A DNA stretch of 64,000 nt from Capnocytophaga sp. oral taxon 338 str. F0234 (GCF_000192225.1 NZ_GL872413.1:677751-741750); one strand, 5' to 3'. Counted from the first letter of the stretch, positions 1 to 8,720 are shown. Translations and numbers: made by a program. Notes: generated by a model from the letters alone, not told the origin.

Positions 1-70
1 AATATTTGTTCTACAGTAAGTAAGAGAGCCTTACTAAGTTGGGGATAGTTAGTAAGCACTCATTAAGCTA

Positions 71-101
71 CAAAGGTAGTGATTCTTTTTGAAAAGACCA
101 A
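71..101 (-). promoter_or_regulatory. Bacteroidota promoter reading out of the window
   Basis: On the minus strand TACCTTTG (71-78) is preceded by TTG (99-101) with 20 nt between them, matching the -7/-33 spacing of the group's housekeeping promoters. It should drive a gene to the left of position 1. Confidence 0.5.
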
Positions 102-300
102 ATAAAATACGTCCCTTTTTATAGAAGATTTTAGGAGTGTTTTTTGTAAAGTTGCAGTATCTTTGAGAATCATAGATGCCGACATCCAGGACGACTGAGT
201 CCCTTGAAAGGGAACTACCACTACGTTGGTAGTACTAGAGGTTACTGCTCTTAGGGATTATTCTCTGAAGGTACTAAGGTAAAAATAGGAGATAAAGAGA

Positions 301-330
301 ACTCCTAATAAGGGGCAACTTATTAGGAGT
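301..330 (-). terminator. hairpin downstream of tRNA-His
   Basis: A perfect 12-bp stem, ACTCCTAATAAG with CTTATTAGGAGT, and a 6-nt loop lie 5 nt beyond the 3' end of the leftward tRNA. The following minus-strand bases are only moderately T-rich, so terminator or processing hairpin are both possible. Confidence 0.6.
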
Positions 331-335
331 GTAAG

Positions 336-410
<75 letters not shown>

Positions 411-425
411 ATTTATTTTCGGGTG

Positions 426-433
426 CAAAAGTA
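426..433 (-). promoter_or_regulatory. -7 box of tRNA-His
   Basis: Minus-strand TACTTTTG fits TAnnTTTG and ends 16 nt before the tRNA 5' end. No clear -33 TTG is seen. Confidence 0.55.
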
Positions 434-818
434 ATACTTTTTTTCTAAACAGAAAAATTTTTAACCCTAAAAAAATATAATATTAATGATTTCACCTGCC
501 AACCTTTAGTGCTTAGTATATCCATTTTGAAGCAGTCCGCCACTAAGGCACGGCAGCAAGGAGTGCTATACAAGGATAATGGCTTGGGAAACGACAAATT
601 ATTAATAACCCTACAAAGATACGATTTTTATAAAGAAAAAATCAAATAATTTTACTTAAATTTTTTTACTTTTTATTTTTATACCCTCTTTTTTATTAAC
701 TTTCTAAAACATAACAAATTGTATCTCTACAGGAGGCTATACTAATCATTAATCATTATAAATTGCCTTATTGACAAATAATTAATCATTAATCCCTAAC
801 CATTAATCATTAATTTTG

Positions 819-826
819 TATCTTTG
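819..826 (+). promoter_or_regulatory. -7 box of ychF
   Basis: TATCTTTG lies 20 nt before the ATG at 846. It rules out the in-frame ATG at 816, which would be upstream of the transcript start. Confidence 0.6.
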
Positions 827-845
827 CTCCTTAAAATTTCAAAGA

Positions 846-1937
846 ATGAAAGCAGGTATTGTAGGGCTTCCCAATGTGGGAAAATCAACCTTATTTAATT
901 GTCTATCAAATGCTAAAGCACAGAGTGCTAATTTCCCTTTTTGTACTATAGAACCTAACTTAGGGGTGGTAAATGTGCCAGATGCACGACTTGAAAAGCT
1001 TGAAGAATTAGTTTCTCCTGAACGGGTACAGCCCGCTACGGTGGAGATTGTGGATATAGCGGGCTTAGTTAAAGGAGCAAGCGAGGGAGAGGGACTTGGG
1101 AATCAATTTCTTGGAAATATCCGTGAGTGTCATGCTATTATTCATGTACTACGTTGTTTTGATAATGATAATATTGTCCATGTGGAGGGGAGTGTCAATC
1201 CTATCCGTGATAAGGAAACCATTGATATGGAACTCCAACTCAAGGATTTGGAAACAGTAGAGAAGCGTCTGGAAAAAGTCACTCGCGCGGCTAAGGCAGG
1301 AGATAAGTTGGCTCAGAAGGAACTTAACCTACTTACTCGTTATAGAGAAGCTCTTTTGCAAGGTATTTCCGTACGCACGCTTCCTCTTACAGAAGAAGAG
1401 GCCGAGCTAAGCCGAAGTTACCAGTTGCTTACAGCTAAGCCTGTCCTATATGTTTGCAATGTAGAGGAGGCTTCTGCAGTGAAAGGAAATCAATATGTAG
1501 AACAGGTCAGGCAAGTTGTTAAAGGAGAAAATGCGGAGGTCATTGTCCTTGCTGTAGCCACTGAAGCCGATATAGCAGAGCTTGAAACTTATGAAGAACG
1601 TCAAATGTTTCTACAGGATATGGGACTCTCAGAACCAGGAGCCTCTGTGCTTATCCGTGCTGCATATAAGCTCCTAAATCTGCAGACTTACTTTACTGCG
1701 GGCGTTAAAGAGGTACGTGCCTGGACAATCCCTATAGGAGCTACTGCACCCGAGGCGGCTGGGGTCATTCATACCGACTTTGAAAGAGGCTTTATTCGCG
1801 CAGAGGTAATTGCCTATCAGGACTTTATTACTTATGGAAGTGAGAGCAAAGTTAAGGAAGCCGGAAAAATGCGTGTAGAAGGTAAGGAATATATAGTTAA
1901 GGACGGTGATATCATGCACTTCCGTTTTAACGTATAA
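846..1937 (+). CDS. ychF: redox-regulated ATPase YchF (Obg family)
   Basis: 363 residues, the usual YchF length. The P-loop GLPNVGKST is at residues 8-16, switch I includes [10 protein letters not shown], the DxxG-type motif appears as [10 protein letters not shown], and the base-recognition motif is CNVEE rather than NKxD, the variation that gives YchF its ATP preference. The C-terminus (about 280-363) is a TGS domain. YchF is a cytoplasmic ribosome-associated ATPase linked to oxidative stress. The start at 846 is chosen because an in-frame ATG at 816 precedes the -7 box TATCTTTG. It is monocistronic here and followed by repeats. Confidence 0.96.
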   Translation: MKAGIVGLPNVGKSTLFNCLSNAKAQSANFPFCTIEPNLGVVNVPDARLEKLEELVSPERVQPATVEIVDIAGLVKGASEGEGLGNQFLGNIRECHAIIHVLRCFDNDNIVHVEGSVNPIRDKETIDMELQLKDLETVEKRLEKVTRAAKAGDKLAQKELNLLTRYREALLQGISVRTLPLTEEEAELSRSYQLLTAKPVLYVCNVEEASAVKGNQYVEQVRQVVKGENAEVIVLAVATEADIAELETYEERQMFLQDMGLSEPGASVLIRAAYKLLNLQTYFTAGVKEVRAWTIPIGATAPEAAGVIHTDFERGFIRAEVIAYQDFITYGSESKVKEAGKMRVEGKEYIVKDGDIMHFRFNV

Positions 1938-1982
1938 AATGAAGATTGATGGGTGAAAAAATTCATTTTTCACTTTTCACTT

Positions 1983-2160
1983 ATGAGACTCTCCAAACTG
2001 TGTGCACTCGCTGGCTATACTATTCATTTTTCACTTTTCATTTTTCACTTTTCATTTTTCACTATTCACTTATGAGACTCTCCAAACTGTGGGCACTCGC
2101 TGGCTATACTTTTCATTTTTCACTTTTCATTTTTCACTTTTCATTTTATTTTGTACATTT
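1983..2160 (+). repeat. tandem 89-bp intergenic repeat, two copies
   Basis: The block ATGAGACTCTCCAAACTGTG starts at 1983 and again at 2072, each followed by GCACTCGCTGGCTATACT and T-rich TTTTCA/TTTTTCAC runs. Related single copies occur at 5641-5687 and, inverted, at 22884-22930. Frames crossing it only reflect the repeat and are not genes. Confidence 0.75.
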
Positions 2161-2161
2161 G
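2154..2161 (+). promoter_or_regulatory. -7 box of the mlaD-like gene
   Basis: TACATTTG at the right edge of the repeat block, 26 nt before the GTG start at 2188. No TTG is seen at the -33 position. Confidence 0.55.
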
Positions 2162-2187
2162 CCCCCGAATTATTTATAAATATAACA

Positions 2188-3168
2188 GTGAAATTATCAA
2201 AAGAAGCTAAAACAGCCATTATCATCCTTTTAGGTGTGGCGAGTTTTATTTTTGGATATAACTTTCTTAAATCCACCCCTCTATTTAGTACGGATAGGAA
2301 TTATCATGCTGTATTTACCCACTCAGGAGGCTTACAAACAGGCACTAATGTAACGGTAAATGGAGTCTCAGTAGGTGCTGTTAAGGATATTAAGATAGAT
2401 CCACGAACCGCTAAGATTGTTGTTAGTTTTTCCTGCAAGAAGGATTTTACTTTCTCCAAAAATAGCAAAGCTGAAATATATAGCAGTTTGCTCGGAAATA
2501 CAGGACTACAAATTCTCCCTGCCCTTGATGGTGCAACCCCAGCTCAGCCTGGAGATACCATACCCTCCAGTATACAAGCAAGCCTTATGGATGCTATAGG
2601 GGCTAACCTGGAACCTACAGCGAAAAACCTTAATAAGGTGCTTAATTCTGTGGATTCTCTCATGATTACCTTCTCTCATACTCTGGATGCTAAAGCACAA
2701 AAAGATATTAAGGAAAGCCTTGCTAACCTGAATGTTACTCTGCAGAATATGAATAAGGCTTCAGTAAGTCTTAATAATATACTAGCTTCCTCTGGGGTGC
2801 CTTTACAAAAATCACTAACCAATGTGCATACCATCTCGGAGAATTTTGTCCATCTGAGTGACTCTCTCTCTAAAATACAGGTAGGAAAGCTGGTGGCTCA
2901 TCTGGAAGGAACACTCTCTGAGGTTAATGGTCTGTTACAACAAATAGAAAAGGGCAATGGTACAATTAGCAAGCTCCTGAATGACCCTAAATTGTATAAT
3001 AACTTGCAAACGGCTACTTCTGAATTAGGGTTGCTTATGGAGGATATTCGTCTAAATCCTAAGCGCTATGTGCATATTTCTGTCTTTGGAAAGAAGAATC
3101 AAGCCTATGAAACCCCTCAAACAGTGGAACCTTCTATCTCTGAACGTGCTGAGAAGAATCAAAAGTGA
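2188..3168 (+). CDS. MlaD/MCE-domain lipid transport protein
   Basis: 326 residues. One N-terminal membrane segment (about 8-26, AIIILLGVASFIFGYNFL) anchors a periplasmic MCE domain (about 36-115, with YHAVFTHSGGLQTGTNVTVNGV). A long helical C-terminal region follows (about 150-280). MCE proteins bind phospholipids and form hexameric rings of an ABC importer in the Mla pathway. The start is the GTG at 2188; the frame is open further upstream but there it only reads through the 89-bp repeat and across the -7 box. The ATPase and permease partners, usually elsewhere in Bacteroidota, are not in the window. Confidence 0.85.
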   Translation: MKLSKEAKTAIIILLGVASFIFGYNFLKSTPLFSTDRNYHAVFTHSGGLQTGTNVTVNGVSVGAVKDIKIDPRTAKIVVSFSCKKDFTFSKNSKAEIYSSLLGNTGLQILPALDGATPAQPGDTIPSSIQASLMDAIGANLEPTAKNLNKVLNSVDSLMITFSHTLDAKAQKDIKESLANLNVTLQNMNKASVSLNNILASSGVPLQKSLTNVHTISENFVHLSDSLSKIQVGKLVAHLEGTLSEVNGLLQQIEKGNGTISKLLNDPKLYNNLQTATSELGLLMEDIRLNPKRYVHISVFGKKNQAYETPQTVEPSISERAEKNQK

Positions 3169-3215
3169 GAAATTCAAAATGAGCCATGAATCACAATTGG
3201 CATAATTATTAACCA

Positions 3216-4520
3216 TTGATAGCTTCTATAGTATTTATCCTATTAGCTTCGGCAAGTATCAGTTTCTTTGTAAGAAACATGCGTAGGCTTCGCCGTAATA
3301 TTCGCTTAGGAACAGTAACAGATACTACTGACCATAAGCGTGAGCGGCTTATGCGTATGCTTCGCTTAGCTTTAGGACAAGGGAAAATGGGGGTACGCCC
3401 AATAGCGGGAGTACTTCATCTCTTCGTATATATAGGTTTTGTGGTAATTAATCTGGAGATGTTGGAGATTGTAATAGATGGTATTTTTTCCACGCATCGT
3501 ATATTTAGCTTTTTGGGTGCCTTCTATAATATACTAATTGCCACTTTTGAAATCTTAGCCTTATGGGTCATTATAGGGGTTACCGTATTCTATATCCGAA
3601 GGAATCTCCTTTCTATTTCTCGTTTTCATAAGCGGGAACTTTTAGGAGCACCTCGCCGAGATGCTAATAGAATCCTCTGTGCCGAAATGGTAATGATGCT
3701 CCTCTTTTTGGGGATGAATGCTTGTGATTCACTTTTGCAACTCAGAGGGATAACTCCTTATGTTAAGGCAGGCGCTTTTCCTGTAAGTCAGTGGGTAGCG
3801 ATGCTTTTTTCCTCCCTTTCCACTCCCACGCTTATAGTTATGGAGCGTAGTGCATGGTGGTTACATATTATAGGGGTATTTGCCTTTCTTAACTACCTTT
3901 ACTATTCCAAGCACTTGCATATTCTTTTAGCATTCCCTTATACTTACTATGCCCCTATAAAGCCTAAAGGGGCTTTGGATAACCTTTCTACCGTAACTAA
4001 GGAAGTCCAGCTGATGCTGGGTACTATAGAAGAGACCTCACAGGAGGAGGAAGCTACGCCTACTTTTGGCGCTTCGGATGTTTTCCACCTAAGTCGTGTG
4101 CAGCTTCTTAGTGCGTATGCCTGTACCGAATGCGGACGTTGTACGGATGAATGCCCTGCTAACCAAACAGGCAAGCTTCTCTCTCCCCGAAAAATTGTTA
4201 TGGATACTCGGCGTAGAGTGCAACAGGTGGGTGAGAATATAGAAACTAATAAGGGTACCTTTGTCCCTGACGGAAAGCAACTCTTAGGAGATTATATTAC
4301 TCCAGAGGAACTCTGGGCATGTACTACCTGTGCCGCTTGTGTGGAGGCTTGCCCTATGGAGATAAGCCCCCTTTCTATCCTTGTGGATTTGCGCCGATAT
4401 ATAGTCATGGAACAATCGGCTGCTCCTGCCTCCCTCAATAAGATGATGACCCAGATGGAAAATACCTCCTCTCCTTGGGGCTATAACCCTACTGAAAGAG
4501 AAAAAGTATGGAAGGAGTAA
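3216..4520 (+). CDS. membrane (Fe-S)-binding protein, HdrC/NarI-like
   Basis: 434 residues. The N-terminal half has about five hydrophobic segments like a nitrate reductase gamma/HdrE-type membrane domain. The C-terminal half carries two 4Fe-4S motifs, CTECGRCTDECP (from C303) and CTTCAACVEACP (from C369). Such proteins pass electrons between the quinone pool and a cysteine-rich (CCG) partner of the HdrB type. In flavobacteria that partner usually follows directly, but here oxyR comes next. The only start near the membrane segment is TTG at 3216, because an upstream in-frame ATG at 3186 is cut off by TAA at 3210. The substrate is unknown. Confidence 0.8.
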   Translation: MIASIVFILLASASISFFVRNMRRLRRNIRLGTVTDTTDHKRERLMRMLRLALGQGKMGVRPIAGVLHLFVYIGFVVINLEMLEIVIDGIFSTHRIFSFLGAFYNILIATFEILALWVIIGVTVFYIRRNLLSISRFHKRELLGAPRRDANRILCAEMVMMLLFLGMNACDSLLQLRGITPYVKAGAFPVSQWVAMLFSSLSTPTLIVMERSAWWLHIIGVFAFLNYLYYSKHLHILLAFPYTYYAPIKPKGALDNLSTVTKEVQLMLGTIEETSQEEEATPTFGASDVFHLSRVQLLSAYACTECGRCTDECPANQTGKLLSPRKIVMDTRRRVQQVGENIETNKGTFVPDGKQLLGDYITPEELWACTTCAACVEACPMEISPLSILVDLRRYIVMEQSAAPASLNKMMTQMENTSSPWGYNPTEREKVWKE

Positions 4521-4589
4521 GGATAGAAAAATAGAAGGTATTTCTGCAAAACTTTTTACCTTTTTCTTTTATCTTTCCTCTTTTTTTAC

Positions 4590-4597
4590 TACTTTTG
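4590..4597 (+). promoter_or_regulatory. -7 box of oxyR
   Basis: TACTTTTG fits TAnnTTTG and lies 25 nt before the oxyR ATG. Confidence 0.6.
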
Positions 4598-4622
4598 CCC
4601 AGAATCCCAAATTACTTGTCTT

Positions 4623-5588
4623 ATGACAATCATACAATTTCAATATATTTTGGCGGTAGCTCAATATAAAAATTTTAGTATAGCAGCCGAGAAATGTTTT
4701 GTAACTCAGCCTACGCTGAGTATGCAGGTGCAACGCTTAGAGGAAGAATTAGATGTACTTATCTTTGATCGTGCCAAAAAGCCTATTCGAATAACCGAAG
4801 TAGGAGAGAAGATACTAAGACAAGCCGAGAGTATTGTGAATGAATCCGAACGAATTAAGAGCATTATCGCTCAGCATAAGGGATTTATCGGAGGAAAATT
4901 CCACTTGGGGATTATCCCTACAATAGCACCAACCCTGCTACCTATGTTTCTTAATAACTTTATTAAAAAATATCCCAAGGTGGAACTCAAGGTGGAGGAA
5001 ATGACCACGCGAGAGTGTATCCGTGAACTTAATGAAGGAAGTTTGGACGTGGCTATTGTAGCGACTCCTTTAGGAGAGAAGAACCTTATAGAACGCTTCC
5101 TGTATGATGAACCTTTTGTAGCCTATATCCCTAATGAAAAGTATCATTTACAGGAAAATCAGAAAATTGAAGTTTCTGACCTTAATATAAAAGAAATGCT
5201 TATGCTTCAGGATGGACACTGTTTTAGGGAAAGTGTTTTAAATATTTGTCAGGAGAACGGCTCTTTGAATAGGTTTAGGAATAATATGATTGAGATAAAA
5301 AGTGGTAGTTTTGAGACGCTTATAAGGTTAGCCAATGAAGGAATGGGAATGACCTTACTTCCCTATCTGCATACTTTAGACCTTAATGAGGGAGAAAAGA
5401 AAAACTTACATTACTTCAAAGAACCTTCCCCAGCCCGAGAAATAAGCCTCCTTTATCATAGGAATGAGTTGAAGATAAATATTATAGATGCTCTTTATAA
5501 TGTGATTGCAGGCGTGATAAGGGGTGCCATTACCTTTGAAAACCTCAATATCATTGACCCAATACTTAAAAGAAAAGGTAAAAAGTAA
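4623..5588 (+). CDS. oxyR: hydrogen peroxide-sensing LysR regulator OxyR
   Basis: 321 residues. An N-terminal winged HTH (about 1-60, FSIAAEKCFVTQPTLSMQVQ) is followed by a LysR substrate-binding domain. C200 in GHCFRE and C209 in LNICQE match in spacing and context the two redox cysteines of OxyR (C199/C208 in E. coli), which form a disulfide on peroxide exposure and switch on peroxide defence. It has its own -7 box and stands alone; no katA, ahpC or dps is adjacent. Confidence is high because the cysteine pair is conserved. Confidence 0.92.
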   Translation: MTIIQFQYILAVAQYKNFSIAAEKCFVTQPTLSMQVQRLEEELDVLIFDRAKKPIRITEVGEKILRQAESIVNESERIKSIIAQHKGFIGGKFHLGIIPTIAPTLLPMFLNNFIKKYPKVELKVEEMTTRECIRELNEGSLDVAIVATPLGEKNLIERFLYDEPFVAYIPNEKYHLQENQKIEVSDLNIKEMLMLQDGHCFRESVLNICQENGSLNRFRNNMIEIKSGSFETLIRLANEGMGMTLLPYLHTLDLNEGEKKNLHYFKEPSPAREISLLYHRNELKINIIDALYNVIAGVIRGAITFENLNIIDPILKRKGKK

Positions 5589-5640
5589 AAGGCAAATGAG
5601 ACCATTTCTCATTATTCATTTTTCGTTTTTCACTTTATAG

Positions 5641-5687
5641 ATTCGCTCACGCGACTTTTCAAGTTCCAAGTATTCGCTTGACTATAT
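5641..5687 (+). repeat. copy of the dispersed intergenic repeat
   Basis: TTCGCTCACGCGACTTTTCA and then GTATTCGCTTGACTATATTT align with the blocks at 1983 and 2072 and with the inverted copy at 22884-22930. It is followed by the same TTTTTCAC-type tract. Confidence 0.6.
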
Positions 5688-5751
5688 TTTTCACTATTCA
5701 TTTTTCGTTTTTTACTTATTCTGGGGTGGACACTTCTCAATCCTTTTTTTC

Positions 5752-5782
5752 TTGACATAGCTACAAAAAAGTTGTACCTTTG
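5752..5782 (+). promoter_or_regulatory. orphan promoter facing the 3' end of ppx
   Basis: TTG (5752-5754, within CTTGACAT) and TACCTTTG (5775-5782) are separated by 20 nt, one of the best promoter matches in the window. It reads rightward into ppx antisense, and no plus-strand gene follows. It may drive a small or antisense RNA, or be left over from a lost gene. Confidence 0.5.
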
Positions 5783-5842
5783 CACTGCCTTTAGGACAAA
5801 GTAAAAATCCCTCATTACTTATTACTCACTGTTTATTTTTCA

Positions 5843-6733
5843 CTATTCACTATTCACTAAATAGAGTTGTCTTACAATTCCATCAGCGAGTCCTACTTTA
5901 GGGACAAGGATATGATGTATCTTTGCCCATTTCATAGCTTTGATATATATTTGTAGAGCAAGAGGAATAACATCGGCACGGTCAGGATTCATTTCCAACT
6001 CTCGGATACGTTCCTCATAAGAGAGTGCACTTACTTGAGTGAGAAATTCCTCTAAGAAATGTAAGGTGAGAGGGCTATCTTTCTTCTTTCCTGAAGTTTT
6101 AAATATTTTATTAATATTTCCACCTGAACCTATAGCCTCTATTTCCTTAAGTCCTTTAGTATAGGTCTGGATCCATTCTTTTACTTTATCCCATAGCTTA
6201 TCGTCTGCTTTTCCTTTGAGCAAGCGTACTCCTCCGATAGGGAAGGACTTGGCAGCGCGTATAGTTCCTTGAGTATATACAGTGAATTCCGTACTTCCTC
6301 CTCCCACATCTATATATAAGTAATTCTTGTCTCCTTCTATAAGGGTGTGTAAGTCAGTATTAGCAATGATAGCAGCTTCCTCAGCGCCATCAATAATCTC
6401 AATAGGGATACCAGTTCTCAGGGCGATTTGCTGAGTAATTTCCTTTCCGTTGGTTGCTTCCCTCATAGCAGAGGTGGCACAAGCACGGTATTTTTCTACT
6501 CCTTGTACCCTCATCAGTAGGCGATAGGCTTCTATTGTATCACTTAGGCGGGCAGCATTCTCTGAGCTTATTTTACCTTGTTCAAATACATCCGCACCCA
6601 AGCGAATAGGCACCCTCACAAGGCTCCCCTTCGAGAAGAGAGGTACCTTCCCTTCTTCTTCTAAAACGTTAGCGATAAGTAGGCGTACCCCATTGGAACC
6701 AATGTCAATACCTGCAAATTTTCGTATATTCAT
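5843..6733 (-). CDS. ppx: exopolyphosphatase (Ppx/GppA family)
   Basis: 296 residues of the ASKHA phosphatase fold. Visible motifs are the N-terminal phosphate loop AGIDIGSNGVRLLIANV, CATSAMREATNG, and the second phosphate motif DVGGGSTEFTV. This is the short catalytic form without the C-terminal HD domain. It should hydrolyse polyphosphate and/or pppGpp in the cytoplasm. The promoter is 6751-6781. Whether polyphosphate or pppGpp is preferred cannot be told from the sequence. Confidence 0.88.
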   Translation of the reverse strand: MNIRKFAGIDIGSNGVRLLIANVLEEEGKVPLFSKGSLVRVPIRLGADVFEQGKISSENAARLSDTIEAYRLLMRVQGVEKYRACATSAMREATNGKEITQQIALRTGIPIEIIDGAEEAAIIANTDLHTLIEGDKNYLYIDVGGGSTEFTVYTQGTIRAAKSFPIGGVRLLKGKADDKLWDKVKEWIQTYTKGLKEIEAIGSGGNINKIFKTSGKKKDSPLTLHFLEEFLTQVSALSYEERIRELEMNPDRADVIPLALQIYIKAMKWAKIHHILVPKVGLADGIVRQLYLVNSE

Positions 6734-6750
6734 GACGTTCTATTATGCTG

Positions 6751-6781
6751 CAAAGCTACAATAATTAACTTAAAAAAACAA
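6751..6781 (-). promoter_or_regulatory. promoter of ppx
   Basis: Minus-strand TAGCTTTG (6751-6758) and TTG (6779-6781) are separated by 20 nt. It sits just before the ppx ATG and next to the hemB terminator. Confidence 0.6.
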
Positions 6782-6785
6782 AAAT

Positions 6786-6817
6786 AAAATCCTCCTGTAG
6801 AATTACAGAAGGATTTT
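6786..6817 (-). terminator. terminator of hemB
   Basis: The stem AAAATCCT-C-CTGTA / TACAG-A-AGGATTTT has one internal mismatch. On the minus strand it is followed by a long T-rich run, so it is a good intrinsic terminator 30 nt after the hemB stop. Confidence 0.8.
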
Positions 6818-6846
6818 GAAAAAATTAAGTAGAATGAAAAAGAAAT

Positions 6847-7833
6847 TTATAACAATTTGACAACGTCCTTAGCAAAATAGGAGGCAATAAGATCGGCTCC
6901 TGCGCGCTTAATAGCGTAGATTTGCTCAAGCATGATGGCATCGTGGTCTAACCATCCTTTTTGAGCAGCGGCTTTTATCATTGCATATTCTCCAGATACC
7001 TGATATACGGCTACAGGGATATTCACTGCATTCTTTACCTCACGCACTACATCCAGATATACAATGCCCGGTTTTACCATGACCATATCTGCCCCTTCTT
7101 CCACATCCATGGCTACCTCTTTGAGAGCTTCCAAGCGATTGGCAAAATCCATTTGATATGTTTTCTTGTCCTTAGGAATCTCTTTCAAATCCACAGGGGC
7201 ACTATCCAAAGCATCACGGAAGGGACCATAGAGAGCAGAGGCATATTTAGCAGAATAAGCCATAATTCCTGCGTTTTGATAGTTATATTTGTCAAGGAAG
7301 AGGCGAATTTGTTCTATGCGCCCATCCATCATATCACTGGGAGCTACCCAGTCCGCCCCGGCTCTTATATGAGAAAGACTCATCTGAGCAAGTACAGCTA
7401 CTGTACTATCATTCTCTACAATCCCATTCTTGATGATTCCATCATGCCCATACTGAGAATAGGGGTCAAGGGCTACATCGGTCATTACCAACATATCAGG
7501 AGTAGCTTCCTTAACGGTTTTGATGGCTCGTTGCATGAGCCCATCCGGATTCAGAGCTTCAGTACCTTGATTGTCCTTAAGGTTATCGGGAACTTTTACA
7601 AAAAGTAATACAGACTTGATCCCTAAGCTCCAGAGTTCTTTTACTTCTTTGGATAGGATATCCAAACTGTATCGGTAATAGTCTGGCATGGAGGGAATCT
7701 CTTCCTTCACGCCCTTTCCTTCTACGATAAAGAGGGGAACGATAAAATCATTAGGGGTTACAGTAGTTTCCCTTACAAGGGAGCGAATCGTTTCATTAAC
7801 ACGGAGTCTGCGGTTTCTTCTTAATATATTCAT
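6847..7833 (-). CDS. hemB: delta-aminolevulinate dehydratase (porphobilinogen synthase)
   Basis: 328 residues. It condenses two 5-aminolevulinate molecules to porphobilinogen in haem synthesis. The two active-site lysines are visible: K196 in AYSAKYASALYGPFRDA and the Schiff-base K254 in MVMVKPG. In the metal loop (119-132, DVALDPYSQYGHDG) the zinc-binding cysteines of the E. coli type are replaced by A, D and other residues, which marks the Mg-type, zinc-independent class. Other haem genes, hemD and hemE, lie 2 kb to the right on the same strand. Confidence 0.97.
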   Translation of the reverse strand: MNILRRNRRLRVNETIRSLVRETTVTPNDFIVPLFIVEGKGVKEEIPSMPDYYRYSLDILSKEVKELWSLGIKSVLLFVKVPDNLKDNQGTEALNPDGLMQRAIKTVKEATPDMLVMTDVALDPYSQYGHDGIIKNGIVENDSTVAVLAQMSLSHIRAGADWVAPSDMMDGRIEQIRLFLDKYNYQNAGIMAYSAKYASALYGPFRDALDSAPVDLKEIPKDKKTYQMDFANRLEALKEVAMDVEEGADMVMVKPGIVYLDVVREVKNAVNIPVAVYQVSGEYAMIKAAAQKGWLDHDAIMLEQIYAIKRAGADLIASYFAKDVVKLL

Positions 7834-7896
7834 CTTCTTTAATTATTAATTAAAAGTGAATAACTATGGTGTTTTTACAGTTCTTTTTTTCTTGTG

Positions 7897-7904
7897 CAAA
7901 GGTA
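7897..7904 (-). promoter_or_regulatory. -7 box of hemB
   Basis: Minus-strand TACCTTTG, 63 nt before the hemB ATG. Confidence 0.5.
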
Positions 7905-7946
7905 CGTTTTTTTTGTTAAAAATGAAATTATATTTACTGGATTTTG

Positions 7947-7954
7947 TACTTTTG
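7947..7954 (+). promoter_or_regulatory. -7 box of the outer-membrane barrel gene
   Basis: TACTTTTG, 17 nt before the ATG at 7972. It is divergent from the hemB promoter. Confidence 0.55.
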
Positions 7955-7971
7955 CCCTTAAAAAATAGTTT

Positions 7972-8658
7972 ATGCGATTTTATATGCTCTGTATAGGATT
8001 TCTTTTGAATATGATAGCTTATGCACAAAAGGATTCTTTGGAGGTAGATACAAAATATTTAGAAGATCAGTTCAATATGGGGATTACCTATAATTGGCTT
8101 GTTTCCAAACCTTCGGATATGAAACAACATAGCTTCTCTCGGGGACTCTTTGGAGGATATCAGCGAGATATTCCCTTGAATAAGGCTCGGAACATAGGAT
8201 TGGCGGCAGGGATAGACTATACTTATAGCCTTTCTTATATTAATTTGCAAGCACAACGCATAGGAGAACAAGTAGTGTATGATATTATATCTATCAAAGA
8301 TAAGGGAGTAGATGATTGTTACTATGAACAACATTCAGTAGGGTTCCCCATAGAATTCCGTTGGCGTACTTCTACCCCTTATTCTCATAAGTTCTGGAGG
8401 GTATATACAGGAATCAAGCCTTCGTATGTATTTGCTTCACGCTATAAGCTAAAAAGTGATACAGATTCTTATAGTTTTTCTGACCCTAACCTCAAGGGAT
8501 ATATGGACTGGAAATTATATATAGCAGTAGGGCATAATACATGGAATGTATATATTCAGTATGCACTTCGTCCTCTATTTAAGGGAGAGAAAACTCAAAA
8601 TGGACAGAATATACAAAGTAGTGTGCTAAATATTGGACTTATTTTTTATATTTTGTGA
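7972..8658 (+). CDS. predicted outer-membrane beta-barrel protein
   Basis: 228 residues. A signal peptide is visible (residues 1-18, ending AYAQ). The rest alternates short amphipathic strands (NIGLAAGIDYTYSLSY, YTGIKPSYVFASRY, LYIAVGHNTWNVYIQYAL) and ends with a hydrophobic-aromatic strand (VLNIGLIFYIL), as in small Bacteroidota porin/PorT-family barrels. I cannot place it in a named family or give a substrate. It is monocistronic, with its own promoter. Confidence 0.6.
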   Translation: MRFYMLCIGFLLNMIAYAQKDSLEVDTKYLEDQFNMGITYNWLVSKPSDMKQHSFSRGLFGGYQRDIPLNKARNIGLAAGIDYTYSLSYINLQAQRIGEQVVYDIISIKDKGVDDCYYEQHSVGFPIEFRWRTSTPYSHKFWRVYTGIKPSYVFASRYKLKSDTDSYSFSDPNLKGYMDWKLYIAVGHNTWNVYIQYALRPLFKGEKTQNGQNIQSSVLNIGLIFYIL

Positions 8659-8665
8659 TTTTTCT

Positions 8666-8695
8666 TTGTTATTCCAAATAAAACATTTACTTTTG
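8666..8695 (+). promoter_or_regulatory. promoter of mscL
   Basis: TTG (8666-8668) and TACTTTTG (8688-8695) are separated by 19 nt; the ATG follows at 8721. Confidence 0.6.
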
Positions 8696-8720
8696 CGCCA
8701 TAAATTTAATAAATTTGATT

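Larger units (their letters stand above)
1..335. other. gene-free stretch, possible structured RNA
   Basis: No credible coding frame lies here. A plus-strand -7 box (TATCTTTG, 158-165) precedes consecutive short hairpins: TCCCT/AGGGA (200-204 with 209-213) and ACTACCA/TGGTAGT (214-220 with 227-233). A minus-strand promoter (71-101) points out of the window. No RNA family is recognised; a small RNA starting near 170 is possible but unproven. Confidence 0.3.
411..845. other. intergenic region before ychF
   Basis: It holds the tRNA-His promoter (426-433, minus) and the ychF -7 box (819-826, plus). A comparatively GC-rich block at about 495-590 has no reading frame, and AT-rich ATTAATCATTAA-like iterations lie at about 740-812. 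No gene is seen. Confidence 0.6.

Noticed and set aside
1946-2179. Plus-strand frame through the 89-bp repeat
   Set aside because: Its translation only mirrors the repeated TTTTCA tracts, and it lies upstream of or across the mlaD promoter.
3186-3215. In-frame ATG and TAA upstream of the Fe-S protein as a fourth broken gene
   Set aside because: Family members start two or three residues before the first membrane segment, which fits TTG 3216; the eight upstream codons are not needed.
6961-7608. Long plus-strand frame opposite hemB
   Set aside because: It is antisense to a clear hemB with complete catalytic motifs; the translation has no protein-like features and no promoter.
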